Below, piece after piece: positions 49,784 through 58,585 of a DNA stretch of 58,690 nucleotides; positions within the stretch are counted from its first letter, which is position 1; every line of letters starts with the position of its first letter. The position numbers were made by a program, and so were the translations under genes. Below the pieces are notes generated by a model, which saw only the letters and a program-made list of their open reading frames with translations, ran no database searches and was not told the DNA's origin. The DNA is from a bacterium (GTDB lineage: Bacteria > Pseudomonadota > Gammaproteobacteria > GCA-002705445 > GCA-002716945): positions 1 to 58,690 of the forward strand of contig JAPOHH010000007.1 in NCBI GenBank assembly GCA_029979505.1, read 5' to 3'.

Positions 49784-50608
49784 ATGCCAGTATCAATAAT
49801 TACAGGCTCTACAGCAGGGATAGGTTTAGAGACAGCTAGAGGCTTAGCTAATAACAAACATGACCTAATATTAGTGTCGCGAAATAAAAAAAAGCTTAAT
49901 CTACTAAAGGATGATATAGAAAATAAATATCAAGTTAATTGTGAAGTATTCCCATATGATTTGTCTTTAATTACGTCAAATATTAATTTCTTTAAAGATA
50001 TAAAAAAGAAATACAATCATATAGATTTTTTAATTAACAATGTCGGAGCTATATTTATGGACAGGATTGTTACGTCAGAGGGAATTGAAAAAACTTTTGC
50101 TCTAAATCATATGAGTTATTTTACGCTTTCCAAATTATTTTCAGAAAATTATTCTGAGATTAGTATTATTAATGTAAGTTCTGAAGCGCATAGATATATA
50201 AAGCTTAAAAAAGATGATTTACAAAACTTATGCAATTACTATGGTTGGTATGCTTATAAAAGGAGCAAGTTGGCAAACATTTACACTACTTATGAAATAA
50301 ATCAAAGATTAAAAAATAATACAGCCTCGATAAATTGCTTACACCCAGGTCTTGTAAATACTAATTTTGCAAACAACAACAGTTGGTATTTTAATCTTAT
50401 GGCTAACATTATTAAGTACTTTGGTATCACTCCTTTGGAGGGAGCGATGACAACACTTTATCTTGCTAATAATAAGCAAGTTAGGGACCTATCAGGTTTA
50501 TATTTTGATAAATGTAGACCGAGAAGTTCTTCCAGAGAGTCATACGATATCCATACAAGAAAAATCTTATGGAATTATAGTGAAAAACTGTTGTCTAAAT
50601 ATCTATAA
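49784..50608 (+). CDS. Short-chain dehydrogenase, retinol dehydrogenase-like
   Basis: The 274 residues show the SDR fold: cofactor loop GSTAGIG, LINNVG, a Ser in NVSSEAH, and catalytic YKRSK. The layout with CLHPGLVNTNF resembles the retinol-dehydrogenase-like SDR group, which is broad. It starts one base after the isoprenyl synthase and overlaps the lipoprotein gene by one base. A role in retinal/retinol balance is tempting but unproven. Confidence 0.82.
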   Translation: MPVSIITGSTAGIGLETARGLANNKHDLILVSRNKKKLNLLKDDIENKYQVNCEVFPYDLSLITSNINFFKDIKKKYNHIDFLINNVGAIFMDRIVTSEGIEKTFALNHMSYFTLSKLFSENYSEISIINVSSEAHRYIKLKKDDLQNLCNYYGWYAYKRSKLANIYTTYEINQRLKNNTASINCLHPGLVNTNFANNNSWYFNLMANIIKYFGITPLEGAMTTLYLANNKQVRDLSGLYFDKCRPRSSSRESYDIHTRKILWNYSEKLLSKYL

Positions 50609-51042
50609 TGAAAAATGCACTTATTATAATTTTTTTAGTAACTATAATATCTGCATGCAGTCTAAAAACATCTGGTAGTTATAAATTCCATATAGATGTA
50701 GCTACTTTCGATAATAAAAAAGAACAAACAACCGCATCATGCAAACTATATTCATCAGAAACTAGAATAGTATTTAATACACCTAATAAAATTTTATATA
50801 ATGCAAACTGTGGTCCAATTAATGTTGTATGTCAGAGAGGTAAGCTATCTGGCCAGTTTGGTTTAGTACCAAAAAAAGAAGAAGTAATAGAAGCTAATAC
50901 GATTATTAGTGGAGGTTTAGGTATAATATTTGACAGAGTTGTAAATACCACTACTCCATTTGGCATGTTCGTTAGATACACAAATACATTTGATAATTCT
51001 GTTTGCCTCATTCCTAAAGAAATTAATATAATTCTCGATTAA
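50608..51042 (+). CDS. Putative lipoprotein, function unknown
   Basis: The 144 residues begin with a lipoprotein signal and lipobox ISAC (Cys17). The mature part has five further Cys and is rich in Asn, Thr and beta-prone stretches. I do not recognise a family. The start overlaps the SDR stop by one base. Confidence 0.75.
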   Translation: MKNALIIIFLVTIISACSLKTSGSYKFHIDVATFDNKKEQTTASCKLYSSETRIVFNTPNKILYNANCGPINVVCQRGKLSGQFGLVPKKEEVIEANTIISGGLGIIFDRVVNTTTPFGMFVRYTNTFDNSVCLIPKEINIILD

Positions 51043-51079
51043 GACTTGTCTAATTATTTATCAAGTGTAAGCTTAAATT

Positions 51080-51283
51080 ATGGCAATTCTAATAGGATTA
51101 ATATTCTTTCTTGCAGTAGGTTACTTCGCTTTTACTTTTGGTCAATGTGTTGCAAAGTTTTCTAGACTAGACAAGTTGATTAATAAAAAAATACTTGGTG
51201 TTGTTTTTTTATCTTTATATGTCGGTTATGTCTACACGAACCAGGCAATGATTATAGAAGTATTTATGGCCCCACTTAAATGA
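51080..51283 (+). CDS. Small two-helix membrane protein, unknown
   Basis: The 67 residues include an N-terminal membrane helix (about 2-24), a basic loop with KFSRLDKLINKK, and a second helix (about 38-62). No family is recognised. No Shine-Dalgarno is visible, and TAAGCT lies 6 bases before the ATG. The last 8 bases overlap the end of the convergent MORN gene. Confidence 0.65.
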   Translation: MAILIGLIFFLAVGYFAFTFGQCVAKFSRLDKLINKKILGVVFLSLYVGYVYTNQAMIIEVFMAPLK

Positions 51284-51704
51284 TTTTTAAAAACTTAACT
51301 ACCCAATAAATCACAAAAGATAGCATTGCACCAATCACAATGATATTAATAATTAGAGTAATAAATTTATATTCTTGAACTTCTGATGTATTGTCTTTAT
51401 TTAAAAATGTGCCGTTAATCCAGGTTCCGTTATATATTCTTCCATCTGCATAAGTCCATTGTCCATCACCGACAGGTTTACCTTTATCAAAATTGCCAGT
51501 ATATATTTTCCCGTTAGGGAATGTATTGATACCGAATCCATGAGGCTTGTCATTCTTCCAGTCACCTTCATAAGATCTATTATTTCTCGTTGTTAATTTT
51601 CCTTTACCGTGTTTAAGGCCGTCTTTAAAAGTACCTATATAGATATCTCCATTATCAAAAGTTTGTGTTCCTTGAGATTTTTCATCATTTTTGTACTTAA
51701 TCAT
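51276..51704 (-). CDS. MORN-repeat protein with C-terminal membrane anchor
   Basis: The 142 residues begin with about four MORN repeats (YIGTFKDGLKHGKGKL, YEGDWKNDKPHGFG, YTGNFDKGKPVGDG, YNGTWING) over residues 20-100, then a membrane helix at about 114-136. MORN repeats can bind lipids or proteins near membranes. There is no signal peptide, so the repeats probably face the cytoplasm. TATAAT lies 7 bases before the ATG within a 22-bp palindrome. Confidence 0.85.
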   Translation of the reverse strand: MIKYKNDEKSQGTQTFDNGDIYIGTFKDGLKHGKGKLTTRNNRSYEGDWKNDKPHGFGINTFPNGKIYTGNFDKGKPVGDGQWTYADGRIYNGTWINGTFLNKDNTSEVQEYKFITLIINIIVIGAMLSFVIYWVVKFLKII

Positions 51705-51708
51705 ATTT

Positions 51709-51730
51709 TTTATTATACATGTATAATAAA
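51709..51730. promoter_or_regulatory. 22-bp perfect palindrome over the MORN-gene promoter
   Basis: Each half is an A/T-rich 11-mer ending at the central ACATGT. The palindrome contains TATAAT facing both ways. The leftward copy (51717-51712) lies 7 bases from the MORN ATG. It may be an operator, or a symmetrical -10. As an RNA hairpin it would be weak. Confidence 0.55.
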
Positions 51731-51791
51731 GAATACTTATAAAGTTAGATAATCAGCCGTTTCTTCAATATATAAAAGCGTAAAAGTACAA

Positions 51792-53870
51792 TTAAACTTT
51801 CGTAATTTGAGCCATCACCGTATAGAAAATTGGACCATCTCCCATATCGGTGAGTTCTTGTGAGTTTAATGCATTCGCATTGAGACCATTCTTGACAAGT
51901 GAACCCCTATATTGTTTTTGTGTAGAGGCTACACCCTCAAGCATTGAATCTTTAATGATTGCATGTGCAAATGTTTCACCTACATCATTGAAAACTTTAC
52001 ACAGATCCCCATCTTTAATTTTTCTTTTCTTTGCATCTACCGAAGAAACTTCGATGGTTGGTCTTGATGCCATCTTTCTTAATCTTTCAACTGGCACAAA
52101 AGAATTACCAATAAATTGATGTGTTGCAGGGCTTAATATTTGAATTGGATATTTCTTCTTAATTTCTGATTTTTTAAATTCTTCTGTATAAGAAGGGTAG
52201 GCACCTAGTCCAATATTTTTTGTATCTTCTGAATATATTTGTATTTTCTTATCTTTGGTAGGCCAACCTTTTTTTAGATAATTGCGTCTAGGGTTATTTA
52301 CATCACCTTTTACCCAACCATTTTTCTTAAGTTTCTCATATGTCACACCTTTAAAAAGCGGATTATGCTTAGAATCAATCATATTTTTAATCATACTTTC
52401 GTCACTTTCTTTAAAACATTTTTCTTTGTATCCCATGTATTTTGCTAGCTCTCTGAATAAATCTTGATTAGATTTACTTTCTCCTAATGGTTTTATTGCT
52501 TGTTCTGTCAAACTAAAATAATAATGCCCATATGGAGCATGAAGATCTGTATGCTCGAGTTGAGTATCAGCTGGTAATACGACATCAGCATACATGCAGC
52601 TATCTGTCCAGAAAGTATCATGTACAACTGTAAATATATCTTTTCTTTTTAAACCTTTTCTTACATTACTACTATCAGGCGTACAGTTTGCAACATCAGA
52701 ATTCCAGACAAACAAATGTTTAATTGGTGGATTTAATTTTTTATCGTTCAGCGCATTTCCAATTTGCACCATATTAATACTTCGTGGCTTTTTGTCTTTT
52801 AATAAATCTGGCCTTTGTAATTTTTTTAAATCTACATTCCACATTTCTTCAATCGAGCCAACAAAACATCCAGATTCTTTATATTTCCATGCACCAGTAA
52901 TTGCAGGTAAGAGCATAATTGTTCGTGTCATCATCCCGCCATTTCTATGCCTATTAAGGCCATAGTTTGGTCTTATATAACTTCTTTTTGCCTTTGAATA
53001 TTCATTCGCTAATTTTTTTATATCTGCTTGTTTAAGTCCTGTTATTTTTGATACATATGAGAGCGTGTATTTTGGTAGTTCATTTTTTATAAAATCTTCA
53101 GAGCCAGAAGTATGTTTCTTCAAGAATGACTTATCATGTAAATTATTTTTGACAATCTCATTCATCATCCCAAGTGCCAACGCGGAATCTGTTCCAGGTT
53201 TGGGTTGTAAATGCCAATCGCTCATAATACTTGTTCGAGTTTCTCTTGGATCAATACATACTACTTTAGCCCCATTTTTTTTAGCCTCTTCTAGGAATGG
53301 AACCATGTGTACATGTGTAGATGCAACATTTGTACCCCACAATATTATATAATCGTTTTTGGGAACTTCATCTATTGCAGGACCACATGCAGCTCCATAA
53401 GTATATATTCCTGCCGTCGATGCAGCTGCAATACATATTGTTCTGCCTAATCGTGCTGCTCCTACTTTGTTCCAAAACCTTTCAGACATTCCCCAGTAAC
53501 CCAACATACCTAGTGTTCCAGAATATGAATACGGTTGAATTGAATCTGGTCCATATTTTTTAATATTTTCATTTAAGTTTTTAACGATAAGTTTCAAAGC
53601 ATAATCCCAAGAAACTCTTTTAAATTTACCTTTCTGTCCTTTTGGTCCAATTCTCACATGCGGATACATAACTCTATTTTTGTTATAAACTAAATCCAAA
53701 TAATGATTCACTTTATTGCATAGAAATCCTTTAGTAATGGGATGCTTATCATTACCTTTTAATTTAATTGCTTTGCCAGTTGTTTTATCAACCGTGACCA
53801 CCAGCGAACAGGTATCAGGGCAATCATGTGGGCAAGTAACGTTTATATTTTTAAACTTAGGTTGACGCAT
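51792..53870 (-). CDS. Molybdopterin oxidoreductase (DMSO reductase superfamily)
   Basis: The 692 residues begin with a 4Fe-4S site (Cys13, 17, 21 and 51: CPHDCPDTC...FLC). The molybdopterin domains follow, with LWGTNVASTHVHM and the C-terminal cofactor-binding region. The Mo-ligand region GRTICIAAAST has Cys146, a possible ligand, but I cannot align it securely. There is no Tat signal, so it is cytoplasmic. It overlaps the GltD-like gene by 14 bases, which suggests a two-subunit NAD(P)H-linked enzyme, possibly formate dehydrogenase-like. The substrate is unknown. Confidence 0.9.
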   Translation of the reverse strand: MRQPKFKNINVTCPHDCPDTCSLVVTVDKTTGKAIKLKGNDKHPITKGFLCNKVNHYLDLVYNKNRVMYPHVRIGPKGQKGKFKRVSWDYALKLIVKNLNENIKKYGPDSIQPYSYSGTLGMLGYWGMSERFWNKVGAARLGRTICIAAASTAGIYTYGAACGPAIDEVPKNDYIILWGTNVASTHVHMVPFLEEAKKNGAKVVCIDPRETRTSIMSDWHLQPKPGTDSALALGMMNEIVKNNLHDKSFLKKHTSGSEDFIKNELPKYTLSYVSKITGLKQADIKKLANEYSKAKRSYIRPNYGLNRHRNGGMMTRTIMLLPAITGAWKYKESGCFVGSIEEMWNVDLKKLQRPDLLKDKKPRSINMVQIGNALNDKKLNPPIKHLFVWNSDVANCTPDSSNVRKGLKRKDIFTVVHDTFWTDSCMYADVVLPADTQLEHTDLHAPYGHYYFSLTEQAIKPLGESKSNQDLFRELAKYMGYKEKCFKESDESMIKNMIDSKHNPLFKGVTYEKLKKNGWVKGDVNNPRRNYLKKGWPTKDKKIQIYSEDTKNIGLGAYPSYTEEFKKSEIKKKYPIQILSPATHQFIGNSFVPVERLRKMASRPTIEVSSVDAKKRKIKDGDLCKVFNDVGETFAHAIIKDSMLEGVASTQKQYRGSLVKNGLNANALNSQELTDMGDGPIFYTVMAQITKV

Positions 53871-55500
53871 TAATTTTACTCACTTTAGTCAATGAAATCG
53901 CTCCTGTTGGACATGCTTTTTCACATTCTCCACATCGCACACATACTTTTGGGTCTATGTATAATTCACCATGATAAATACCATGTGAATTACCTGGATC
54001 AATCTTATTAAATTCTACCCTGCCATCTGAGTCAGTAGTTTTAGAAGAAATCTCTTTTATACATTCATTTACAGGTCGTACCATTAAGCATTCATCACAA
54101 AGAACACACAGATTATTATTGATTTCAAATTTATAATGGCAGAGGTAACATCTTGACGCTTCTTTCTTACTTTCAGCTTTATTGAACCCAAGTTCAACTT
54201 CAGCTTTAAATGTTCGCTTTGACAAATCCCTTAGCTGCATTTTGGTAATGGGGATATAGTTTTTTTCCAAGGATCTATTTGTCTTAACTTTTTTATGAAT
54301 ACTGTAATTTTCTTTATAAAAATTTTTTTTCATTAAAAACTTATTAACATCTGCTGCAGTTTTTTTAGCATCTCCAATTGCATTAATCAGAGTAGAAGCT
54401 CCTAGCTTAAAATCACCTGCATAGAAAATATTCTCAGATGGATTTTTTATTTTAATTTCTTGCTTTTGGCCTATGGCAAGTATTATATGATCAGTTTTAA
54501 TTTTAAATTTACTATTTGGTATGTCTATAAGTTTTGAATTGATATTTGAGGTCTTGGTCTTAACCAATTCAATATATTTAAGCCTTCCATCATTCTCAAC
54601 AAGATTAAATGGTCTAGCACTGAATATCATTTTACCTTTTTCATTAACTAACTCCTCAAGTTCACCTGGAAGAATTTCTAAATCACCTTCCTTTCTTCTA
54701 TAGAATGTTTTTACAGTCTTAGCTCCAAGTCTGATAGCTGTACGAGCACAATCCATTGATGTATAACCACCACCAATTACTATTACATTTTTTCCAACAT
54801 ATTTTTCATTCTTTTCATTAACTCTCAATAAAAAATCTAAACCATCTTCCACATAAAGATTTTTTTTAAATTGTGTATCTAAAATATTTGGCTTAAGTGT
54901 TCCCATTGCACATACAACCGCATCAAATTGTTTTGCTAGTTGTTCGATTTCATTCTGATTTGAAATAGATGTGTTTAGTTTGATCTTAATACCAAGATCA
55001 ATAATTTGTTTAATTTCTTTTTCGATAATTTGCCTAGGTAGTCTAAAAACAGGGATTCCTTGATTGAGCATCCCACCTAATGATTTATGCTTCTCATATA
55101 TTGTAACTTTATGACCATGACGTCTCAGTTCAGCTGCTGCAGCCAAACCCGCAACACCACCACCTATAATAAGTATATTTTTATTTGTTTCTTTTTGCGT
55201 ATTACGAAGTCTAGGTTTTTTGGTTGTCGAGTATTTTCCGGCAGCCCTTTTCGAAAAACATATAGATACCGAATCTCCATTATTACCAGCACTATGCCTA
55301 CATGCTTTCTCACATGGTCTTGAACATACTCTGCCAAGAATTTCTGGAAAAAAATTATCATTAAAGTTTATATTGTATGCCAACTCATAGTCATCATGAT
55401 AAATAGCTTCCAAGTATCCAGGAATATCTGTATCAGCAGGACATGCTGACCTGCAGGGCACACTATCATCATACCAATGTCTTAACTCAGATTTATCCAC
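53857..55500 (-). CDS. GltD-like FAD/NAD(P) oxidoreductase with ferredoxin domains
   Basis: This electron-transfer partner has an N-terminal Cys-rich domain (CPADTDIPGYLEA, CSRPCEKACRH), FAD loop IIGGGVAGLAAAAEL, NAD(P) loop IGGGYTSMDCARTA, and a C-terminal 4Fe-4S ferredoxin CVRCGECEKACPTGA. Another Cys set (CVLCDECLM) precedes it. I prefer GTG 55500 (547 residues), because AGGGGG lies 5 bases upstream. TTG 55527 would add nine residues. It overlaps the molybdoenzyme gene, so both are made together. Confidence 0.9.
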   Translation of the reverse strand: MDKSELRHWYDDSVPCRSACPADTDIPGYLEAIYHDDYELAYNINFNDNFFPEILGRVCSRPCEKACRHSAGNNGDSVSICFSKRAAGKYSTTKKPRLRNTQKETNKNILIIGGGVAGLAAAAELRRHGHKVTIYEKHKSLGGMLNQGIPVFRLPRQIIEKEIKQIIDLGIKIKLNTSISNQNEIEQLAKQFDAVVCAMGTLKPNILDTQFKKNLYVEDGLDFLLRVNEKNEKYVGKNVIVIGGGYTSMDCARTAIRLGAKTVKTFYRRKEGDLEILPGELEELVNEKGKMIFSARPFNLVENDGRLKYIELVKTKTSNINSKLIDIPNSKFKIKTDHIILAIGQKQEIKIKNPSENIFYAGDFKLGASTLINAIGDAKKTAADVNKFLMKKNFYKENYSIHKKVKTNRSLEKNYIPITKMQLRDLSKRTFKAEVELGFNKAESKKEASRCYLCHYKFEINNNLCVLCDECLMVRPVNECIKEISSKTTDSDGRVEFNKIDPGNSHGIYHGELYIDPKVCVRCGECEKACPTGAISLTKVSKINAST

Positions 55501-55658
55501 GAATTCCCCCTGTTCATAATCTATCAAACATCAAATGTATTTGGCAACTTTTATAGATTTATAAGAATATTAAGGCTTACTTATATGGATTATAATCTAT
55601 GTATTTATAATTCAGTTTGTATTACCATGGGTCATAAATTAATTTTAGGGAGTCAATA

Positions 55659-56261
55659 ATGAGTTGGAGTTTAGAAGGAGATTACGCAGAGAATTGTAAC
55701 TGCGATATAATGTGTCCTTGCTTATACCTACAGACGCCTACCGAGGGTTTTTGTGAGGCTATGCTAGTTTGGGATATTAAAAAAGGACATTTAAATGATG
55801 TGACACTTGATGGTCTCAAAGTGTCTATTTGGTTGCATGCGCCTGGACCACAACTTACAGAAGGTGGTTTTAAAATTGCACTATACATTGATGAAAATGC
55901 AACTGATGAACAAGCTACAGCACTAGAGGAACTCTATGGCGGTAAGCATGGTGGACACTTAGGTGTCATAGCTAGCCTTGTTGGTGAAGTGATGGGTGTA
56001 AAAAAAGCAGCAATTACTTGCGACATATCTGGGAATAAAAAAACACTTAAAGTAGCAGGAGCTGGTGAATGGGATATGGATGCGGTAGAAGATGGTAATG
56101 GTAATGTTGCGAAATGTGAATATCATCCATTAGCAATTAATCCTGGATTTCCAGTTGAGGTGAATAAAACAAGTAAACAGTCTTATACAGATTTTGGTCA
56201 AAATTGGAGTCCAAAACCTAATAGAGTTGGTCTATCTGGTCCATTCTCATATGCACCATAG
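55659..56261 (+). CDS. DUF1326-domain protein
   Basis: The 200 residues match the DUF1326 pattern, with a metal-binding-like CNCDIMCPC (Cys13, 15, 19, 21), then WHLHAPGPQ-type and GGKHGGHLG segments. The function of the family is unknown. GGGAG lies 6 bases before ATG, and TATAAT boxes are at 55591-55596 and 55606-55611. A strong terminator follows, so it is a one-gene unit. It is divergent from the molybdoenzyme pair. Confidence 0.85.
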   Translation: MSWSLEGDYAENCNCDIMCPCLYLQTPTEGFCEAMLVWDIKKGHLNDVTLDGLKVSIWLHAPGPQLTEGGFKIALYIDENATDEQATALEELYGGKHGGHLGVIASLVGEVMGVKKAAITCDISGNKKTLKVAGAGEWDMDAVEDGNGNVAKCEYHPLAINPGFPVEVNKTSKQSYTDFGQNWSPKPNRVGLSGPFSYAP

Positions 56262-56283
56262 TTTTCTTGTTGAACATATAAAT

Positions 56284-56314
56284 AAAAAGGAGAGCTCACG
56301 CTCTCCTTTTTTTT
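56284..56314 (+). terminator. Rho-independent terminator after the DUF1326 gene
   Basis: A perfect 12-bp stem (AAAAAGGAGAGC, loop TCAC, GCTCTCCTTTTT) is followed by more T's. This is a textbook terminator and the clearest in the window. Confidence 0.92.
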
Positions 56315-56361
56315 GTCTCTGGCATATTTTAATGCATAATATGCATGTATGAGGAACCTGT

Positions 56362-57783
56362 ATGAGTAATTATTCACAAGAAGCAGCTAAACAAGAGATT
56401 TATAAGGCTATAAATTTCCTTAGCCAGAATAAGTTTGCTGAGGCTGAATCTATATGTAAAGACTTATTACTTGATCATGAAAATTCTGATGCATATCATA
56501 TTCTGTCGTCACTAAAGCTCAAAGACAAAGAATTCGATTCGAGCATAGAGCTTGTGAATAAGGCAATTAGCATTGATTCTAGTAATATTGGTTATTATGT
56601 CACCCTAGGTTGTGCACAAAGTTCAATCGAAAAGTATGCTGATGCAGCTGAGACATTCAAGGATGCGATTGAAATTAATAACAAAGTATCACAGGTACAT
56701 TTTTATTTAGGGGAAGCGTATAGAAAGCTTACAAAATATAATCTCGCGATAAAGGCTTTCAAAAAATCAATTGAAATTAATAAAGACCACTCTAGCGCAC
56801 TACTTTTTCTTGGTATAAGTTATGTTGAAATAAAAGAATTTGAATTAGCTAAAAATGCATTTAAAAAATGCATAGATACAAATCCTGATTTTATAGAAGC
56901 GCATATTAACTTGGCCATGTTACACCTACTTACAGGAAACTATAAAGACGGATGGGAAGAGTTTGAATGGAGACTAAAACTTAAAGCATTTGAAAATGAT
57001 ATATCTGGAAAACCATGGAACGGAGAAAGCCTCAGTAATAAGAAGCTACTAATAATAGATGAGCAAGGTTTCGGAGATACTATAAACTTTATTCGGTTTG
57101 CTCAGGACTTTCATAAAGATGATTGTGAAGTGATACTTCAAACTAAACCAGAATTAGCTGAGTTGATGAATCAACAAAAATGGATTAATCATGTTACTAC
57201 ACAAAAATATGATGGAGAGTATGATTATTTCATTCATTTGTTGTCAATAATGAAAATCATTGACTGGTCACCAGATAATCATAAAAATAACTTTCCCTAT
57301 CTTACCTATGAAAGCTCACACAGTGAATGTATAAAAAATCACAAGATTAACATAGGGCTAGTGCTGCAAACATCGTTGTCTAATGATCATAATCACAGAA
57401 GCATACCTTACGAAATGTTAAAAGAATGTTTTGATTCTTCAAAACATAACGTTATATCTTTAGATTATAAAGAAAACCAAAATGAGTATATTAATGATAT
57501 TTTTGACTGTAAAGCAGATTATAAAGATTTCAATGAGCTAGCAAGTATAATCGACAATTTAGATTTAGTAATTTCAGTAGATACAGCTGTTGCTCACTTA
57601 TCTGGTGCGTTAAACAAAAATACATGGCTATTACTACCTTATGTTCCTGGATGGAGATGGGATTTAAATTTTATTGACAGTACACCTTGGTATAATAGTC
57701 TGATTCTTTTTAGACAAGATCAAATAAGTAACTGGGATAATGTAATAAACACGATTAAATTAGAGTTAATGAATTATGAGTAA
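56362..57783 (+). CDS. TPR protein fused to a GT9-like glycosyltransferase domain
   Basis: The 473 residues have about five TPR repeats (residues 1-205, for example NLAMLHLLTGNYKDGWEEF). A domain resembling heptosyltransferase-type GT9 enzymes follows, with LLIIDEQGFGDTINFIRFA and the sugar-nucleotide site VISVDTAVAHLSGALN. Such fusions are found near flagellar and glycan genes, but the acceptor is unknown. GAGGAA precedes the ATG. It overlaps the next TPR gene by 8 bases. Confidence 0.85.
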   Translation: MSNYSQEAAKQEIYKAINFLSQNKFAEAESICKDLLLDHENSDAYHILSSLKLKDKEFDSSIELVNKAISIDSSNIGYYVTLGCAQSSIEKYADAAETFKDAIEINNKVSQVHFYLGEAYRKLTKYNLAIKAFKKSIEINKDHSSALLFLGISYVEIKEFELAKNAFKKCIDTNPDFIEAHINLAMLHLLTGNYKDGWEEFEWRLKLKAFENDISGKPWNGESLSNKKLLIIDEQGFGDTINFIRFAQDFHKDDCEVILQTKPELAELMNQQKWINHVTTQKYDGEYDYFIHLLSIMKIIDWSPDNHKNNFPYLTYESSHSECIKNHKINIGLVLQTSLSNDHNHRSIPYEMLKECFDSSKHNVISLDYKENQNEYINDIFDCKADYKDFNELASIIDNLDLVISVDTAVAHLSGALNKNTWLLLPYVPGWRWDLNFIDSTPWYNSLILFRQDQISNWDNVINTIKLELMNYE

Positions 57784-58546
57784 ATTTTTCGTAGATCAAG
57801 CGCTAAAAGAAGCAATAGATTTACATCAAAGGAATCAACTAGATGATGCTAAATCAATTTATACAAAAATTATAAATCATGATAAAACTAATAGTGATGC
57901 TTATCACTTACTTTCATTAATCTATCTTATCGAGAATAACTTAGATGATGCAAGAAGCCACATTGTCAGTGCAATTGAACTTCAACCAGAAATTTCTGTT
58001 TACCACAGCAACTATGGAAATATACTGTATCAAAGTAATAATCTTGAATTTGCAATACAAGAGCATAAAAGGGCTATTAAGTTAGATAAAAAAAATTTCC
58101 AATCATTCTACAGTCTAGGTGTCATTTATTCCCACCTTAAAAACTATGATAAAGCTGTAGAAAATTATAAAAAAGCTTTGTCTCTAGATGACAAATCATC
58201 AGTGGCACACAATAACCTTGCTAATATATACAATAATATAAATCCAAATGAAGCTGAGCATCACTATTTAAAAGTATTGGAATTGACTTCTAATGATCCA
58301 ATGCCATATATAAACATTTCAAATTATTATTTAAAGAATACAAAATATAAAAAATGTGTAGAGATACTAGAACAAGCACTAAAAATAGATTTAGTCTCAA
58401 AAGAGTTATATAACAATCTAGGTATAGCCTATTATGCGACAAAAAATAATACGGCTGCTAAAAAAATGTTTAAGCATGCACTTGATATAGATAAGAACTA
58501 CAAACCAGCGTTGGACAATATCTCAAATATGGAAAACGCTGAATAA
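57776..58546 (+). CDS. TPR-repeat protein
   Basis: The 256 residues are almost entirely TPR repeats (about six), for example AYHLLSLIYLIENNLDDARSH and YSLGVIYSHLKNYDKAVENYKKAL. There is no signal peptide or catalytic domain, so it is probably a cytoplasmic scaffold. It overlaps the TPR-glycosyltransferase gene and the two repeat regions are similar in style, so they may derive from a duplication. Confidence 0.85.
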   Translation: MSKFFVDQALKEAIDLHQRNQLDDAKSIYTKIINHDKTNSDAYHLLSLIYLIENNLDDARSHIVSAIELQPEISVYHSNYGNILYQSNNLEFAIQEHKRAIKLDKKNFQSFYSLGVIYSHLKNYDKAVENYKKALSLDDKSSVAHNNLANIYNNINPNEAEHHYLKVLELTSNDPMPYINISNYYLKNTKYKKCVEILEQALKIDLVSKELYNNLGIAYYATKNNTAAKKMFKHALDIDKNYKPALDNISNMENAE

Positions 58547-58585
58547 TAACCTTTACATCAGACTCAGTTTGATTATGATGACTTT

